DNA of 15,509 bases from assembly GCA_003531345.1 (NCBI GenBank), contig DQGZ01000158.1:1-15509 (forward strand). Reading direction: 5' to 3'. The position numbers and the translations under genes were made by a program. Below, in pieces: positions 13,837 through 15,509 of the stretch. Below the pieces are notes generated by a model. It saw only the letters and a list, made by a program, of their open reading frames with translations. It ran no database searches and was not told where the DNA came from. This DNA is from Alphaproteobacteria bacterium. GTDB taxonomy: Bacteria > Pseudomonadota > Alphaproteobacteria > Rickettsiales > UBA8987. Every line of letters begins with the position of its first letter. Position 1 is the stretch's first letter.

Positions 13837-15147
13837 ATGGCAGAAATAATCGGAAAAGCAACCATCAAACTAGAAAGAGCTGGGCAGCCTGATAAACAGG
13901 TGGAAATGCCGATATTGAAAGGCACCACAGGGCCAGATGCAATTGACATAAGAAAGCTTTACGGAACTGCTGATATTTTTACTCATGACCCTGGCTTCAT
14001 CTCCACTTCATCATGTGAGTCATCAATTACATTCATTGACGGTGATAAAGGCATTCTACGCCATAGAGGTTATGACATAAAAGACCTGACTGAAAATTGT
14101 AACTACCTTGAAGTGGTTTACCTGCTTTTTTATGGCGAACTACCAAATGAAAAACAAAAGGCGGATTTTGAACATATGATGACCCGCCACACCATGGTGC
14201 ATGAGCAGTTACGCAATCTTTATAGTGGCTTCCCAAGGCGTGCACACCCAATGGCAATTTTAATTGGTGCGGTTTCCTCGCTCTCTGCATTCTATCATGA
14301 CTCACTTGATATAAATGACCCTAAGCAAAGGGAAACAGCTTCCATCCGTATGGTTGCTAAAATGCCAACTCTCACCGCAATGGCGCATAAATATTCTATT
14401 GGTCAGCCATTTATTTACCCTGATAACTCCCTTTCATTCGCCGAAAATTTCCTGAGCATGATGTTTGCAGTGCCTGCGGAAAAATATAAAACATCTCCCA
14501 TCCTCGCACGTGCAATGGATAAATTGCTGATATTACACGCTGACCATGAGCAGAATGCTTCAACCTCAACCGTGCGTCTTGCAAGCTCGTCACAGGCGAA
14601 CCCATTTGCCTGTATTGGTGCTGGTATATCATCACTCTGGGGCCCAGCACATGGTGGTGCGAATGAAGCGGTTATCGAGATGTTAAAAGAAATAGGCACA
14701 ATAGACCGCATACCTGAATATATTGCAAAGGCGAAAGATAAAACATCTGGCTTCAAGCTTATGGGCTTTGGGCACAGGGTTTATAAAAATTATGACCCAC
14801 GTGCTGCGGTGATAAAAAAATATTGTGATGAAGTGCTTGAAGAAGTTGGTGCTAAAAACTCTCCGATGTTGAAAATGGCGAAGGAACTTGAGCGTATTGC
14901 ATTGCAGGATGAATATTTCGTTTCCCGCAAATTATTCCCCAATGTGGATTTCTATTCTGGTATAATTTACGAAGCAATGGGCATTCCAACGCAGATATTC
15001 ACTGGTTTATTCGCAATGGCACGTACCGCAGGCTGGGTAGCACAATGGCAGGAAATGTACGCCGACCCAGACCATAAAATTGGCCGCCCAAGGCAGGTAT
15101 ATACTGGTGTTGTGGAGCGTAAAGTTCAGCCGCTTGGCAAGAGGTAA
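13837..15147 (+). CDS. gltA: Citrate synthase
   Basis: GltA condenses acetyl-CoA with oxaloacetate, the entry step of the TCA cycle. The catalytic residues align to E. coli H264, H305 and D362 as H272 ([11 protein letters not shown]), H313 ([14 protein letters not shown]) and D371 ([10 protein letters not shown]). Other blocks are [29 protein letters not shown] and [20 protein letters not shown]. The length of 436 and the N-terminal beta-rich domain fit the hexameric, gram-negative type, which in other bacteria is NADH-inhibited. ATG 13837 is chosen from the family N-terminus; the leader (cttgaaaa) has only a weak Shine-Dalgarno. It is preceded by a palindromic element and followed by a gene-free 118 bases. 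Confidence 0.98.
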   Translation: MAEIIGKATIKLERAGQPDKQVEMPILKGTTGPDAIDIRKLYGTADIFTHDPGFISTSSCESSITFIDGDKGILRHRGYDIKDLTENCNYLEVVYLLFYGELPNEKQKADFEHMMTRHTMVHEQLRNLYSGFPRRAHPMAILIGAVSSLSAFYHDSLDINDPKQRETASIRMVAKMPTLTAMAHKYSIGQPFIYPDNSLSFAENFLSMMFAVPAEKYKTSPILARAMDKLLILHADHEQNASTSTVRLASSSQANPFACIGAGISSLWGPAHGGANEAVIEMLKEIGTIDRIPEYIAKAKDKTSGFKLMGFGHRVYKNYDPRAAVIKKYCDEVLEEVGAKNSPMLKMAKELERIALQDEYFVSRKLFPNVDFYSGIIYEAMGIPTQIFTGLFAMARTAGWVAQWQEMYADPDHKIGRPRQVYTGVVERKVQPLGKR

Positions 15148-15201
15148 AACTCACCTTTTGGTAAATCACAAGAATAGTTACATATATACTAAAAACATTC
15201 C

Positions 15202-15230
15202 TTTTGCCTGATCTGTAAGATTGCTATAGT
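15202..15230 (+). promoter_or_regulatory. Possible promoter for the terminal unknown gene
   Basis: TATAGT (15225-15230) is a good -10. Upstream, TTTTGC (15202-15207) at 17 bases or TTGCCT (15204-15209) at 15 bases could be the -35. The start codon is 35 bases downstream. Confidence 0.4.
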
Positions 15231-15265
15231 AAAGATAAAAAGCAACCAGTGCAAATTTTGGCAAT

Positions 15266-15509
15266 ATGATAGTAATAAAAAAGATAAGTAATTTTCTCTG
15301 GCATAACCCGCATGCAATTCACCCCGTAATTATTGCCCATGTGAACTTGGGTAGTGCAGCAGGCTGGAATTTCAACTCACTTGATGAAAATGTGCGCCGC
15401 CAGATAATAAAAAAATTTCCTGTACTGGCAGAAAATAATGAAAACCATAATGCCACCAGCTTTATTTCTAAAATATGCCTGTTCATGCAGCAGGAAAAAT
15501 TTTCCGTTG
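15266..15509 (+). CDS. 5' end of an unrecognised protein, cut by the window edge
   Basis: Open from ATG 15266 to the last base, giving 81 codons (MIVIKKISNFLWHNPHAIHP, then VIIAHVN at residues 21-27). I do not recognise a family. It is mixed hydrophobic and charged, with no clear signal peptide. Codon use (for example AT-ending codons with scattered GCC, CGC) looks like that of its neighbours, a promoter-like sequence precedes it, and no stop occurs, so it is probably a real gene. The next segment to the right would settle identity. Confidence 0.65.
   Translation, partial: MIVIKKISNFLWHNPHAIHPVIIAHVNLGSAAGWNFNSLDENVRRQIIKKFPVLAENNENHNATSFISKICLFMQQEKFSV

Noticed and set aside
13737..13949. 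70-codon minus-strand frame across the gltA start
   Set aside because: Made of the palindromic repeat and antisense gltA; no independent evidence.
14415..14756. 113-codon minus-strand frame in gltA
   Set aside because: Complete overlap with catalytic regions of citrate synthase on the other strand.

Overview
The window reads as a stretch of chromosome from an AT-rich alphaproteobacterium. Core genes (rpsM, rpsK, rpoA, rplQ, trmD, rplS, rplY, tilS, gltA, pal) are all intact, and several look Rickettsiales-like in style: short AT-rich leaders, weak Shine-Dalgarno sequences, dispersed palindromic repeats and scattered operons. The assignment to order is an inference. No phage, transposase, CRISPR, rRNA or tRNA gene was seen.

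Layout on the + strand unless stated: the 3' end of gcvPA and complete gcvPB (glycine cleavage P-protein halves); thiD (thiamine pyrimidine kinase); a strong promoter driving rpsM-rpsK-rpoA-rplQ; pal lipoprotein with a rho-independent terminator; a 330-base gap filled by a nested palindromic repeat; phhB on the minus strand, divergent from trmD-rplS; a large soluble lytic transglycosylase; rplY; a small Cys/His-rich membrane protein; tilS; a gap holding a 128-base hairpin repeat; a LapA-like membrane protein; a 93-base palindromic repeat; gltA; and the 5' end of an unrecognised gene. Several genes are detached from their usual alphaproteobacterial partners: the alpha operon from secY/adk, pal from tolB, tilS from ftsH, and trmD from rpsP/rimM.

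The most interesting signal is a family of palindromic elements with the conserved arm CGTCATTGC...CGAAGCAATCYATC. Two copies are intergenic (one simple 93-bp copy before gltA, one nested copy after pal). Two others lie inside essential-type protein genes without breaking the frame. A 93-bp copy adds 31 codons to thiD and a 57-bp copy adds 19 codons to tilS. Both are read in the same phase, giving related peptides (TKQSILT in ThiD, AKQSIFT in TilS). The intergenic 93-bp copy has the same total length and the same 23-base loop, and is also open in that phase. This matches the concept of Rickettsia palindromic elements (RPEs), selfish DNA that colonises coding sequence, but whether this is a known family cannot be decided here. 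A different short heptamer repeat expands trmD in frame.
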